In this document: positions 8,183-16,574 of the stretch, piece by piece
Position numbering within the stretch: position 1 is the stretch's first letter
Layout: each line of letters begins with the position of its first letter
Origin: Rothia koreensis
Lineage (GTDB): Bacteria; Actinomycetota; Actinomycetes; Actinomycetales; Micrococcaceae
Direction: 5' to 3'
DNA length: 54,466 nt
Assembly (NCBI RefSeq): GCF_004136575.1
Contig: NZ_NOIQ01000016.1
Coordinates: 1 to 54,466 of the forward strand
Position numbers and translations under genes: made by a program
Notes under the pieces: generated by a model
Seen by the model: the letters and a program-made list of their open reading frames with translations, nothing else
What the model was told of the DNA's origin: nothing
The model's database searches: none

Positions 8183-9013
8183 ATGACAGCTCTACCCACT
8201 CGTCGCCACGCGCTGGGGCTCGTCGGCCTGGGCGCTTTCGGAGCGCTCGTGGCCGCGTGCTCCTCGGATGAGAAGAGCGACGACGCCGCGACGTCGGGAA
8301 CCGGCCTCCAGAGCATTCGGGACAAGGGCAAGCTTCGGATCGGCATGGAAGGGACCTTCCGCCCGTACGGCTACCACGACGGCGGCAAGCTCGTCGGCTT
8401 CGAGAAGGAGATCGGGGACCTGATCGCCGCCGATCTCGGCGTCGAGCCACAGTACGTCGAGACGCAGTGGGACTCGCTCATCGCGGGCGTCGACGCCGGG
8501 CGCTACGACATCATCATCAACAACATCTCGGCGACGAGCGAGCGCAGGAAGAAGTTCGACTTCTCCGTCCCCTACGCCGAGAGCCGAGGCAAGGTCGGCG
8601 TCGCGAAGGACTCGAAACTGAAGTCCACCGACGAAATCCGGGGACACACCGCCGGACAGACGGAAACCTCCAATTTTGGTCAGCAAATGGCCGATGAGGG
8701 CGCAACCCTGGTACCCGTGACCAGTTTCGACGAAGCCGCCATGCTCGTCTCCTTCGGGCGCGTGGACATGACGGGGAACGATTTCGTGACCTTCCAGGCT
8801 TTCTTCGACCAGCGGCCGGACCACAACCTTCGACTCCTGGATGGCGACCTGGGCGAACCGTCCCAGGCCGCCGTCCTGATGGGCAAGGGCCAGACGCAGC
8901 TCAAGCAGGCGATCGATGATTCTCTGAACAAGCACATCGACGCCGGCGACCTCAAGAAGATCTACGAGAAGTACGTCCGAACCGACCTGACTCCCCAGTC
9001 CTCGACCTCGTGA
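8183..9013 (+). CDS. Amino-acid ABC transporter substrate-binding lipoprotein
   Basis: Extracytoplasmic binding protein, 276 aa, of the polar amino-acid family (SBP_bac_3). A Tat-like start (TRRHALGLVGLG) leads to a lipobox LVAACSS. The mature domain shows LRIGMEGTFRPYGYHD, then GFEKEIGDLIAADLG and YDIIINNISATSERRKKFDFS, all typical of this fold. The start is the ATG after GGAAGGAAGACG. It is the second gene of a four-gene operon with the trans-sulfuration enzyme, permease and ATPase. Similarity in organisation to cystine importers suggests cystine, but the ligand is an inference. Confidence 0.88.
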   Translation: MTALPTRRHALGLVGLGAFGALVAACSSDEKSDDAATSGTGLQSIRDKGKLRIGMEGTFRPYGYHDGGKLVGFEKEIGDLIAADLGVEPQYVETQWDSLIAGVDAGRYDIIINNISATSERRKKFDFSVPYAESRGKVGVAKDSKLKSTDEIRGHTAGQTETSNFGQQMADEGATLVPVTSFDEAAMLVSFGRVDMTGNDFVTFQAFFDQRPDHNLRLLDGDLGEPSQAAVLMGKGQTQLKQAIDDSLNKHIDAGDLKKIYEKYVRTDLTPQSSTS

Positions 9014-9026
9014 GCGAAGCGAAATC

Positions 9027-9701
9027 ATGAACGAAACTCTGAATCTCTGGGCACAGTCACTGCCCCAGTTGCTGATGGCGACGATCAAGGTCACCATCCC
9101 GCTGAGCATCATCGCCTTCGTCCTGGCCCTCGTCGTCGCCGTCATCGCGACCGCGATGCGCATGGGCCGGATCAGGATCCTGCAATGGATCTCTCGGTTC
9201 TACGTCTGGCTGTTCCGTGGAACGCCGATCCTCGTGCAACTGTTCATCATCTTCTACGGTCTGCCCGCTATCGGAATCACGCTCTCGGCATGGACCTCAG
9301 CGATCATTGCCTTCACCTTCAATACCGGGGCCTACGCGGCCGAGACGCTCCGAGCCTCGGTCCAGTCCATTCCACGGGGTCAGCTCGAGGCGGCCAAGAC
9401 CTTGAACCTGACCAGCTGGCAGACCCTGCGCCACGTCGTCGCCCCACAGGCGATGAGGATCGCGCTCCCGCCCCTCGGCAACGACCTGATCGACCTGGTC
9501 AAGGGAACGTCGCTGGTCATGGTCATCACGCTGTCCGATGTTTTCCAGGTCGGCCGCCAGATCGCGGCAACGAATTTCCAGCCGCTGACGCTCTACATCG
9601 AGGTTGCGGTGATTTACCTCGTGATCTTCACGGTTCTGTCCTTGATCCAGGGCAGGGTCGAGAAGGCCTCGTCGCGCTACATCAGGAGCACCAATGCTTG
9701 A
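9027..9701 (+). CDS. Amino-acid ABC transporter permease
   Basis: Inner-membrane permease, 224 aa, of the HisM/GlnP family. Hydrophobic segments begin around residues 18, 58, 85, 160 and 190. The cytoplasmic coupling loop has the EAA motif in QLEAAKTLNLTSWQTLRHVVAPQAMR. The N-terminal FRGTPILVQLF is the family hallmark. It follows the binding protein by 13 bp and its stop overlaps the ATPase start by 8 bp, so the importer subunits are translationally coupled. Confidence 0.93.
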   Translation: MNETLNLWAQSLPQLLMATIKVTIPLSIIAFVLALVVAVIATAMRMGRIRILQWISRFYVWLFRGTPILVQLFIIFYGLPAIGITLSAWTSAIIAFTFNTGAYAAETLRASVQSIPRGQLEAAKTLNLTSWQTLRHVVAPQAMRIALPPLGNDLIDLVKGTSLVMVITLSDVFQVGRQIAATNFQPLTLYIEVAVIYLVIFTVLSLIQGRVEKASSRYIRSTNA

Positions 9702-10431
9702 GTTGAAGAATGTGTCCAAGTCCTTCGGGGACAACACCGTACTGGACGACGTGGACCTCCAAGTCCGCGAAGGAGAGACGACCGTAATCCTTGGCCCTTC
9801 GGGATCGGGCAAATCGACCCTTCTGCGGGTCATGGACCTGCTCGAGGTGCCCGAATCGGGGTCGTTGCGCATCAATGAGGACGGGGTCGAGTTCGGATCG
9901 ACGTTGTCGGATTCCCGCATCCGGTCGATCCGCAAGCATTCGGCCATGGTGTTCCAGGGCTACAACCTGTTCCCCAACCAGTCGGTGCTGAAGAATGTGT
10001 CCCTGCCACCGGTCCTGAACGGGAAACTCTCCGCCGCCGAGGCCGAGTCCCGGGCCAGGGAGCTGCTCGGCAAGGTCGGGTTGGGCGATCGGCTCAACGA
10101 GTACCCGGACAACCTCTCGGGCGGTCAGCAACAACGTGTCGCGATTGCCCGGGTGCTGGCCATCGCACCCGACTACCTCCTGTTCGACGAACCGACCTCG
10201 GCTCTCGACCCGGAACTGGAGGCGGAGGTCATCAAGGTGCTGGTCGATCTGGCGGAGGAAAAGCGCTCACTCGTGGTGGTCACGCACAACATCCAGTTCG
10301 CGAAGAAGGTCGCTGACCGCGTCCTGTTCCTCGACAACGGTTCCATCGGTTTCGACGGCTCCCCCGACGAATTCTTCGCGTCCTCCAACGAGCGGATCCG
10401 GCGGTACCTCACGACCTTCGAGGTTGCCTAG
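9694..10431 (+). CDS. Amino-acid ABC transporter ATP-binding protein
   Basis: ATPase of the polar amino-acid importer, 245 aa. Walker A is GPSGSGKST (residues 34-42), the signature is NLSGGQQQR, Walker B is YLLFDEPTSALDPE, and the switch His lies in VVVTHN. The start is the ATG after AGGAGCACC, overlapping the permease end. It belongs to the GlnQ/HisP family and completes the operon that begins with the trans-sulfuration enzyme. A GC-rich imperfect inverted repeat just past the stop (about 10440-10461) may end transcription before the convergent YbdD gene. Confidence 0.93.
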   Translation: MLELKNVSKSFGDNTVLDDVDLQVREGETTVILGPSGSGKSTLLRVMDLLEVPESGSLRINEDGVEFGSTLSDSRIRSIRKHSAMVFQGYNLFPNQSVLKNVSLPPVLNGKLSAAEAESRARELLGKVGLGDRLNEYPDNLSGGQQQRVAIARVLAIAPDYLLFDEPTSALDPELEAEVIKVLVDLAEEKRSLVVVTHNIQFAKKVADRVLFLDNGSIGFDGSPDEFFASSNERIRRYLTTFEVA

Positions 10432-10495
10432 CCTCTCGAGGCGCCCGGCTGCCCGGACGCCCCGAGACCGCTCGGGCCGCCACCAACACAACTCC

Positions 10496-10702
10496 CTAGC
10501 AACACCGTGCGCCGGGGTTGGCCTCCTGGTGATCCGTCAAGGAACGCCAATATTCCTTCTCCGACATGGGCGGTTCCGAGCACCCGTGCCGGCGGTGGTA
10601 GTCGAGATAGCGCTCGTACTTGTCCGCTCCCAGGACGCCGGACGCGAACCGGACGAGCCCCGAGCGACGAATCCTCCTGACCAGGTGATGTGCTGCGGAC
10701 AT
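10496..10702 (-). CDS. ybdD: YbdD/YjiX family small protein
   Basis: A 68-aa protein of the YbdD/YjiX family. It has the hallmark KYERYLDYHRRHGCSEPPMS followed by EKEYWR and the conserved C-terminal PGARCC. Members are regularly encoded next to CstA/BtsT pyruvate or peptide transporters and are thought to assist them. The gene lies 22 bp downstream of cstA on the same strand with GGAAAGGAGCG as ribosome site, which fits that pairing. Confidence 0.88.
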   Translation of the reverse strand: MSAAHHLVRRIRRSGLVRFASGVLGADKYERYLDYHRRHGCSEPPMSEKEYWRSLTDHQEANPGARCC

Positions 10703-10724
10703 GGTGTTCGCTCCTTTCCGCGGG

Positions 10725-13010
10725 CTATCGCTCGGATGCCCCGGCCGATGCGGGCTCCTTGGCCCGGGACCGGTAATCCGACCATTCCTTCTCGAGCGCC
10801 CGTTCGGCCGGTGTCGCCACGAGCCCTGCCGGGGCGTAGAACGCCGATTCCACGAAGGGGTCTTCGTGGTCCCGGCCTCGTTTGCCGTTGATGGCCCGGA
10901 TCGTGACGATCAGGGCGGCCACGACGACGATCAGCGTCAGCACCACGAACAGCACGGACAAGGTCCCCTGAACGAACGTGTTGCGGACGACCGCCTCGAT
11001 CTCGGCGGGAGACTTGGCGGTGCCGAACTTCTCGGCCCCCGAGTCCAAGGCCTTCTTCGCCGCGGAGTAGTTGGCCCAGTAGCCGACCTTCGGGTCGCTC
11101 GAGAAGATCTTCATCCAGGAACCGGTCACGGTCACGACGACGTCGAAGGCCAACGGCAGGGCGATGATCCACAGGTATTTGATTCGGCCCTTCTGCGCCG
11201 CGATGGCCAGGCAGACGGCAAGACCGACCGCGGCCAGCAACTGGTTCGCGATGCCGAACAACGGGTAGAACGTGTTGATACCGCCCAGCGGGTCCGTGAC
11301 ACCGAGAATCAGGATCGAGCCCCAGCCTGCGACCATGATCGCCGTCGTCAACCAGGCGCCGACCCTCCAATGGGGGTCACGGAACTTCGGGATGAAGTTG
11401 CCCAGGGTGTCCGAGAGCATGAAACGCGAGACACGCGTGCCGGCGTCGACCGCGGTCAGAATGAACAGGGCCTCGAACATGATCGCGAAGTGGTACCAGA
11501 AGCTCATGAGGTTGAGCGATGGGACCATCGAGTGCATGATGCCGGCCATGCCGACCGCGAGCGTGGGGGCGCCGCCGGTTCGAGAAACGATCGTGTGCTC
11601 CCCCACCCCTTGGGCGGTCGCCGAAAGCTGATCCGGGGAAACATCCACACCGGTGAGACCCAACGAATTCACAAAGGCCGCCGCGCCTTCCACGGTTCCG
11701 CCGGTCGAGCCGGGGCCCGCGTTCATCGCGAAGTAGATCCCCCGGTCCACGGTGATGGCTGCCACGAGGGCCATGATCGCCACGAAGGACTCCATGCACA
11801 TGCCGCCGTAGCCGATGAACCGGGTCTGACGTTCTTTCTCGACCATCTTCGGCGTCGTGCCGGATGCGATCAGGGCGTGGAAGCCGGAGAGTGCACCACA
11901 GGCGATCGTCACGAACAGGAACGGGAACAGCGACCCCGAGAACACCGGTCCGTCAGACCGGGAGGCGAACTCGCTGAAGGCCGGCACGGAGATCTCCGGA
12001 CGGACCACGATGATTCCGACAGCGAGCAGAATGATCGTCCCGACCTTCATGAACGTCGAGAGGTAGTCGCGCGGTGCGAGCAACAACCAGACCGGCAGGA
12101 CCGCTGCGATGAAACCGTAGACAATGACAAACCATGCCAGGCTCACCCGGTCCAGGGTGAACAGCTGGATGCCGAGCTCGGTGTGGCCGACCCAGCCACC
12201 GACGATGATTGAGGCGAGCAGCAGCACGAACCCGATCACGGAGACCTCCATGACCTTCCCCGGCCTGATGTAGCGCAGGTAGACGCCCATGAAAAGAGCG
12301 ATGGGGATGGTCATTCCGACCGAGAACACGCCCCAGGGCGACTCGCCCAGGGCATTCACGACCACGAGCGCCAGGATCGCGGTAATGATGATCATGATGG
12401 CCAGAGTGGCCACGATCGCCGCATATCCGCCGACGACGCCGAGTTCCTCCCGGGCCATTTGGCCCAGGGACCGGCCGCCACGACGCATCGAGAAGAACAG
12501 CACCAGGTAGTCCTGGACGGCGCCGGCGAGAATCACGCCGGCAATGATCCAAATGGTTCCCGGCAGGTACCCCATCTGCGCTGCAAGGACCGGACCGACC
12601 AGGGGGCCGGCGCCCGCGATGGCCGCGAAGTGGTGCCCGTAGAGGACCCGGCGGTCGGTCGGCATGTAGTCCTTGCCGTCCTCGTTGTACTCCGCCGGGG
12701 TCGCGCGCCTGTCATTGGGTTTGAGGAGCTTGTTCTCGATGTACTTCGAGTAGAAGCGGTAGCCGATGAAATAGCTGCACACCGCGGCGAAGACGAACCA
12801 GATTCCGTTGACCGTCTCGCCCCTGACCAGAGCGACCATGACCCAGCTGAACCCGCCGACGAGGGCGATCAGCACCCACACCACGATCTTCTTCCACGTC
12901 CAGGTGGAATGTTCCTTCTCCAGGACGTCCGGGTCCACGTGGTTGGCCGGGTGTTCGTCGGCGGGTTCCGGGGGTCTTTCGACCGACCGGGCAGATGCGG
13001 TGCTACCCAT
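10725..13010 (-). CDS. cstA: Carbon starvation protein CstA
   Basis: Large multi-spanning membrane protein, 761 aa. Family-typical stretches include RRVLYGHHFAAIAGAGPLVGP, LGYLPGTIWI-like MGYLPGTIWIIAGVILAGAVQ and the RRGGRSLGQMAREELG loop. About 16 to 18 hydrophobic segments can be seen. The N-terminus carries a ~45-residue charged cytoplasmic extension. CstA homologues take up pyruvate or peptides when carbon is scarce; the substrate here is unknown. The ATG is preceded by GGAGGCTCACG. The operon continues into ybdD. Confidence 0.93.
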   Translation of the reverse strand: MGSTASARSVERPPEPADEHPANHVDPDVLEKEHSTWTWKKIVVWVLIALVGGFSWVMVALVRGETVNGIWFVFAAVCSYFIGYRFYSKYIENKLLKPNDRRATPAEYNEDGKDYMPTDRRVLYGHHFAAIAGAGPLVGPVLAAQMGYLPGTIWIIAGVILAGAVQDYLVLFFSMRRGGRSLGQMAREELGVVGGYAAIVATLAIMIIITAILALVVVNALGESPWGVFSVGMTIPIALFMGVYLRYIRPGKVMEVSVIGFVLLLASIIVGGWVGHTELGIQLFTLDRVSLAWFVIVYGFIAAVLPVWLLLAPRDYLSTFMKVGTIILLAVGIIVVRPEISVPAFSEFASRSDGPVFSGSLFPFLFVTIACGALSGFHALIASGTTPKMVEKERQTRFIGYGGMCMESFVAIMALVAAITVDRGIYFAMNAGPGSTGGTVEGAAAFVNSLGLTGVDVSPDQLSATAQGVGEHTIVSRTGGAPTLAVGMAGIMHSMVPSLNLMSFWYHFAIMFEALFILTAVDAGTRVSRFMLSDTLGNFIPKFRDPHWRVGAWLTTAIMVAGWGSILILGVTDPLGGINTFYPLFGIANQLLAAVGLAVCLAIAAQKGRIKYLWIIALPLAFDVVVTVTGSWMKIFSSDPKVGYWANYSAAKKALDSGAEKFGTAKSPAEIEAVVRNTFVQGTLSVLFVVLTLIVVVAALIVTIRAINGKRGRDHEDPFVESAFYAPAGLVATPAERALEKEWSDYRSRAKEPASAGASER

Positions 13011-13095
13011 CGTGAGCCTCCATTGCCTCGATGTCTGAGTGATGTTTGCGACTCAGATCATCATGGCACATGGCGGCAGTCACGATTTCTTTATT

Positions 13096-14160
13096 TCAAT
13101 TCATCACCAATACGGTTTTGCCCAGCTGCTCGCCGGAATCGAAGTACTCGTGGGCGGCCTGGACGTCGTCGAGAGCGAAGCGGCGCTCGACGGCTGGATC
13201 GATGAGACCGTCCGCGATCATCCGCCACACCGTGCCGGCCATGTCGCGCAGGATCTCCCCCTTTCGCTCCGAGGTGCGGCCGCGCAACGTGGTCCCGCGA
13301 ACCGTGGCCCGTTTCGACATGAGGGTCGCCAGGTTCAACTCGCCAGACGGTCCGCCCTGGACGGCGATCACGGTCAGCAGACCGTTGAGGCCGAGCGAGG
13401 CCACATTGTCCTCGAGGTACTTTCCGCCGACGACGTCGAGGATCGCCCGCACCCCTTCGCCGTCTGTTTCCTTCTCGATGATGTCCGCGAAATTCTGTTC
13501 GCGGTAGTTGATGATCTCGAGGTTTCCCAGTCGGCGGGGCTTGGTCTTCTGGGCGTTGGCTTCCTCCTGTCGGGAGGCCAGGTCGCGCACCCAGTCCGCC
13601 TTGGCCTGGCTCCCGACCGTGGTGAACACGTGGTAGCCGAGGGCGCGGCACAGTTGCACGGCATGGGCACCGATGCCGCCGGTTCCCCCGTGGACCAGCA
13701 CCGACTGCTCGCCGTCCTTCTGCTCCGGACCGTTCGGCTTGAGACCTCCGGGCCCGAACAGGTTGGACCAGACGGTCGCGCCGACCTCCGGCAGGGCCGC
13801 GGCGTCGACCAGGTCGATTCCCGCGGGGGCAGGGAGAACCTGTGCCTGGTTGACCACGACCTGGGTCGCGTACCCTCCCCCGGCCAACAGCGCGACGACC
13901 TTGTGGCCTTCCTTGAGGAACGACGTTCGGGCGGCTTCCTCTCCGAGCTGGACGACCGTCCCGGACACCTCCAGTCCGTACACGTTCGAGGCGCCCTCTG
14001 GCGGCGGGTACTTGCCCTTCCGCTGCACGGTGTCCGCCCTGTTCAGCCCGGCACCGCTCACTTCGATCAACACATCGTCCGGGCCCACCTCTGGTGTCGG
14101 CTCCTCGGTGATGCGGAGCGCCTCCGGTCCACCGTGTTCGTTCTCGACAACGGCCTTCAT
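13096..14160 (-). CDS. Zinc-independent NADPH:quinone oxidoreductase (MDR superfamily)
   Basis: Cytoplasmic quinone reductase-like enzyme, 354 aa. The N-terminal GroES-like domain begins MKAVVENEHGGPEALRI and contains NRADTVQRKGKYPPPEGAS, typical of quinone oxidoreductases. The Rossmann domain has VLVHGGTGGIGAHAVQL. The zinc-binding cysteines of alcohol dehydrogenases are absent. The domain is interrupted by a polar insert around ASRQEEANAQKTKPRRLG. The start is the ATG after GGAAGGCAGG; two upstream ATGs lack a ribosome site. It is probably monocistronic. Confidence 0.85.
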   Translation of the reverse strand: MKAVVENEHGGPEALRITEEPTPEVGPDDVLIEVSGAGLNRADTVQRKGKYPPPEGASNVYGLEVSGTVVQLGEEAARTSFLKEGHKVVALLAGGGYATQVVVNQAQVLPAPAGIDLVDAAALPEVGATVWSNLFGPGGLKPNGPEQKDGEQSVLVHGGTGGIGAHAVQLCRALGYHVFTTVGSQAKADWVRDLASRQEEANAQKTKPRRLGNLEIINYREQNFADIIEKETDGEGVRAILDVVGGKYLEDNVASLGLNGLLTVIAVQGGPSGELNLATLMSKRATVRGTTLRGRTSERKGEILRDMAGTVWRMIADGLIDPAVERRFALDDVQAAHEYFDSGEQLGKTVLVMN

Positions 14161-14273
14161 CCTGTACCTGCCTTCCAACGGAGTCGAAACCTTGGACATG
14201 CCACAACGGCGATGTAATATTGGCAATCGCGTCGCGGATCGCTCGCCAGTCTAGGCGGGCAACCTGAACGCAG

Positions 14274-14361
14274 GGAAGCTTGTCCGAGCGGCCTAAGGAG
14301 CCGGTCTTGAAAACCGGTGTGCGGCAACCCCGCACCATGGGTTCAAATCCCATAGCTTCCG
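14274..14361 (+). tRNA. tRNA-Ser (anticodon UGA)
   Basis: An 88-nt class II tRNA. Acceptor arms are GGAAGCT / AGCTTCC, with G as discriminator. The anticodon stem is CCGGT / ACCGG around the loop CTTGAAA (anticodon TGA at 14308-14310). A long variable arm (GTGCGGCAACCCCGCAC) and the T-loop GGTTCAAATCC follow. CCA is not encoded. Confidence 0.96.
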
Positions 14362-14370
14362 CAATATGAG

Positions 14371-14412
14371 AGCCCTCTGGTCATTGCAACAGCAACGACC
14401 CGGGGGCTTTCC
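14371..14412 (+). terminator. Rho-independent-like terminator after tRNA-Ser(UGA)
   Basis: Stem AGCCCTCTGGTC / GACCCGGGGGCT, with G-U pairs and one mismatch, followed by TTTCCTTCC. The same kind of GC-rich hairpin follows the other two tRNA-Ser genes in the window. Confidence 0.6.
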
Positions 14413-14618
14413 TTCCCCTCATTCCGATGATCGACGGCGACCCCGTGTCGGGCCTCGATGCGAGGTAATGCCATCAGCGCTCGGACGACGTCCGCACCGG
14501 TCTCTCAAGAAGACATCCGGAAGTCAGATATCGTCCTCGGCTTTCCCCGAACCTCGTCCGCCCGGCCACTCGGTGGTGAAGCGCGGAAGAGAATGCCCAT
14601 TGCCTGGAGGAAGCCGTC

Positions 14619-15179
14619 ATGAGCCTGCTGACCCCCGACCGAATACTTGTCCTGGGCGTCTCTGGAAGTGGCAAGTCCACCGCGACGCGTCAACTTGCCA
14701 CCGCCATTTCCGCAGAACCTTTCGATTTCGACGATCATGTCCTCTGGGCAGCTGCCAGTGAGGCGGCTTGGACCCATCGGAGCCCGAGAGAACAACGACG
14801 TCGGGCTGAATCCATCGTTTCCCACCGACGCTGGGTAATGGCCGGTTTGGGGAACGAATGCAAAGAGATAGTCCTCTCCCGAACGGACCTCATCGTTTAT
14901 CTCGCCTACTCTCACCGAGTGACGCTGAGCCGTTTGCTCTCCCGTTCGCTCCGACGCGTGCTCTTGAGGGAGCAAGCCTGCAATGGAAATCGCGAGTCAT
15001 GGCGGCAATTGTTTTCTCGGGACTCGATCATCTGGTGGTGGTGGCAATCCCGGAACAGGCCACGGACGGAGATCCCCCGGTTGGAGGCTGATCCGGCTTC
15101 GCCTGACATGATCGTGCTCCGTCGCCCCCAGGACTTGGTCCGATGGGCTGCGATCCTCGCTGAGGCCTCGGCGAAGTAG
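14619..15179 (+). CDS. P-loop NTPase of the adenylate-kinase/topology-modulation-like group
   Basis: A 186-aa cytoplasmic P-loop protein. Walker A is GVSGSGKST (residues 13-21), followed by FDFDDHVLWA, which places an acidic pair where these kinase-like proteins bind substrate. The LID-like basic region lies around RLLSRSLRRVLL, and a striking IIWWWWQSRNR run follows. The C-terminus has VLRRPQDLVRWA. Such proteins are often annotated as topology modulation or toxin-like kinases, but no substrate is established. The gene sits just behind tRNA-Ser(UGA) and seems less GC-biased at third positions than its neighbours, so acquisition at the tRNA is possible but unproven. Confidence 0.75.
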   Translation: MSLLTPDRILVLGVSGSGKSTATRQLATAISAEPFDFDDHVLWAAASEAAWTHRSPREQRRRAESIVSHRRWVMAGLGNECKEIVLSRTDLIVYLAYSHRVTLSRLLSRSLRRVLLREQACNGNRESWRQLFSRDSIIWWWWQSRNRPRTEIPRLEADPASPDMIVLRRPQDLVRWAAILAEASAK

Positions 15180-15245
15180 GGCACGCTTTTGCCGAGTCCT
15201 GGCTACGTGTGCAGGCGGCGACGCCCCCCCCTGGTTTGGGTGGGT

Positions 15246-16574
15246 TCACGAGAGTTCGCGGATCAAACGCCTCGACGTCGACAGCCCCATTTCGATGGCC
15301 CCGTCCACGACGACGCCGCGCCAGCCCTTGGCCCAGTCGGCCCCCGCGAAGCGCAGACGCGTCCCCGTCTCGTGGAACCGATGCCAACCGTTCGTGAATT
15401 GCCCTTTCTTGAGCGTCGCCCACGCCTGCCCGCTCCAGGTGTCTGCGACCCAGTCGTGCCCGGTGCAGTCGACGACCTCGAGATCCGGCCGCCATTGGTC
15501 GACGATCCTCTGACCTGATGCCGGGTCGTCCAGCTCGACCCGGTCGTGCTGGGACCCGAAGCACACGCAGATCGTGTCCCCGTCAGGCAGGAAGTATTCG
15601 CTGCGCAGGAGAGCTCCCGTCGAGGGCGTCGGAGCGTACCCGAAAATGTTGTGGTGGCCCTTGATCCTGATCCACATCTTGAATCCGGTCGAGTTCCACT
15701 CTTCTTCGATCACGGTCCTCATGCCGGCCGGAAGAGCGGGCTCGAAATCGATATTCCCCAGTGCTCCCACAGGCACGGTCACGATCACGGCATCGCACGA
15801 GATGGTCTCCCCGCCCTCCAGAGTTACCGTGGCCCCGGATTCGTCGTGGCGGATCGCGCTGACCGCCGTGTTCATTCGCACCGGGCAGGACAGGTCGTCG
15901 GCGATGTTCTGGTAGATGCCTTTCATCCCGTTCGTGAGCTTGAATCGGAGGGTCTGGTCGTCCATGAGGGACTGACGGTGGTCCGAGAGTGCGGCCCATT
16001 GCTTGGCCATGAGCGACGACCCCCGATTCGGATCACCGATGTACCCGGCCGACCAGTAGGAGTCGCACAGATCTATCTCTTCCTGGGTGAAGTCCCCGTC
16101 CCGAAGGATGTCCAGGACGCTGGTCCGATCTGCGGCGAGGAACCGTTCGCGGACCTCGTCGGGCCCGGCGAAGTCGTCGGACAGAACGTGCAGCGGATCG
16201 TGGGGATTGGGGAAGAATTCCCTGGAACCCTCGAAGATCGCGCTCATGGCTCGCGCCATCAGGCCATCGATCTGCTCCTCGGTACCCGTACGAACCTCGC
16301 CACCGGTGACCCAGTAGGCCTGGTCTGCGAACGGGCTCGGGTAGATGCCCTGGTCGTACCGCGTAATCTCGCTCCACACGTGCGGTTGCATCCAATGGAC
16401 CCAGGTCGCGCCCATTTCGAGGGTGTGCCCCATGCGTTCGTCGGTCCAGGCTCGCCCGCCGACGCGGTCGCGTGCCTCCACGACGTCGACGTCGAACCCC
16501 ACCGTTTGGAGCTCGCGGGCCGCCACCAAACCGGAGAATCCGGCCCCGACGACGACGATATGCGGGTTGCTCAT
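15246..16574 (-). CDS. Flavin monoamine oxidase family protein
   Basis: FAD-dependent amine oxidase, 442 aa. The N-terminal dinucleotide-binding fold is IVVVGAGFSGLVAARELQ, followed by VVEARDRVGGRAWT, the monoamine-oxidase hallmark. A matching substrate-side motif is LEMGATWVHWMQPHVW. The C-terminal FAD motif lies near RFAGADWAKGWRGVVVDGAIEMG. No signal peptide is seen. Its start overlaps the stop of the upstream amino-acid/amine permease (ATGA), so uptake and oxidation of an amine are probably coupled. The actual amine (for example a biogenic amine) is not determinable here. Confidence 0.88.
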   Translation of the reverse strand: MSNPHIVVVGAGFSGLVAARELQTVGFDVDVVEARDRVGGRAWTDERMGHTLEMGATWVHWMQPHVWSEITRYDQGIYPSPFADQAYWVTGGEVRTGTEEQIDGLMARAMSAIFEGSREFFPNPHDPLHVLSDDFAGPDEVRERFLAADRTSVLDILRDGDFTQEEIDLCDSYWSAGYIGDPNRGSSLMAKQWAALSDHRQSLMDDQTLRFKLTNGMKGIYQNIADDLSCPVRMNTAVSAIRHDESGATVTLEGGETISCDAVIVTVPVGALGNIDFEPALPAGMRTVIEEEWNSTGFKMWIRIKGHHNIFGYAPTPSTGALLRSEYFLPDGDTICVCFGSQHDRVELDDPASGQRIVDQWRPDLEVVDCTGHDWVADTWSGQAWATLKKGQFTNGWHRFHETGTRLRFAGADWAKGWRGVVVDGAIEMGLSTSRRLIRELS

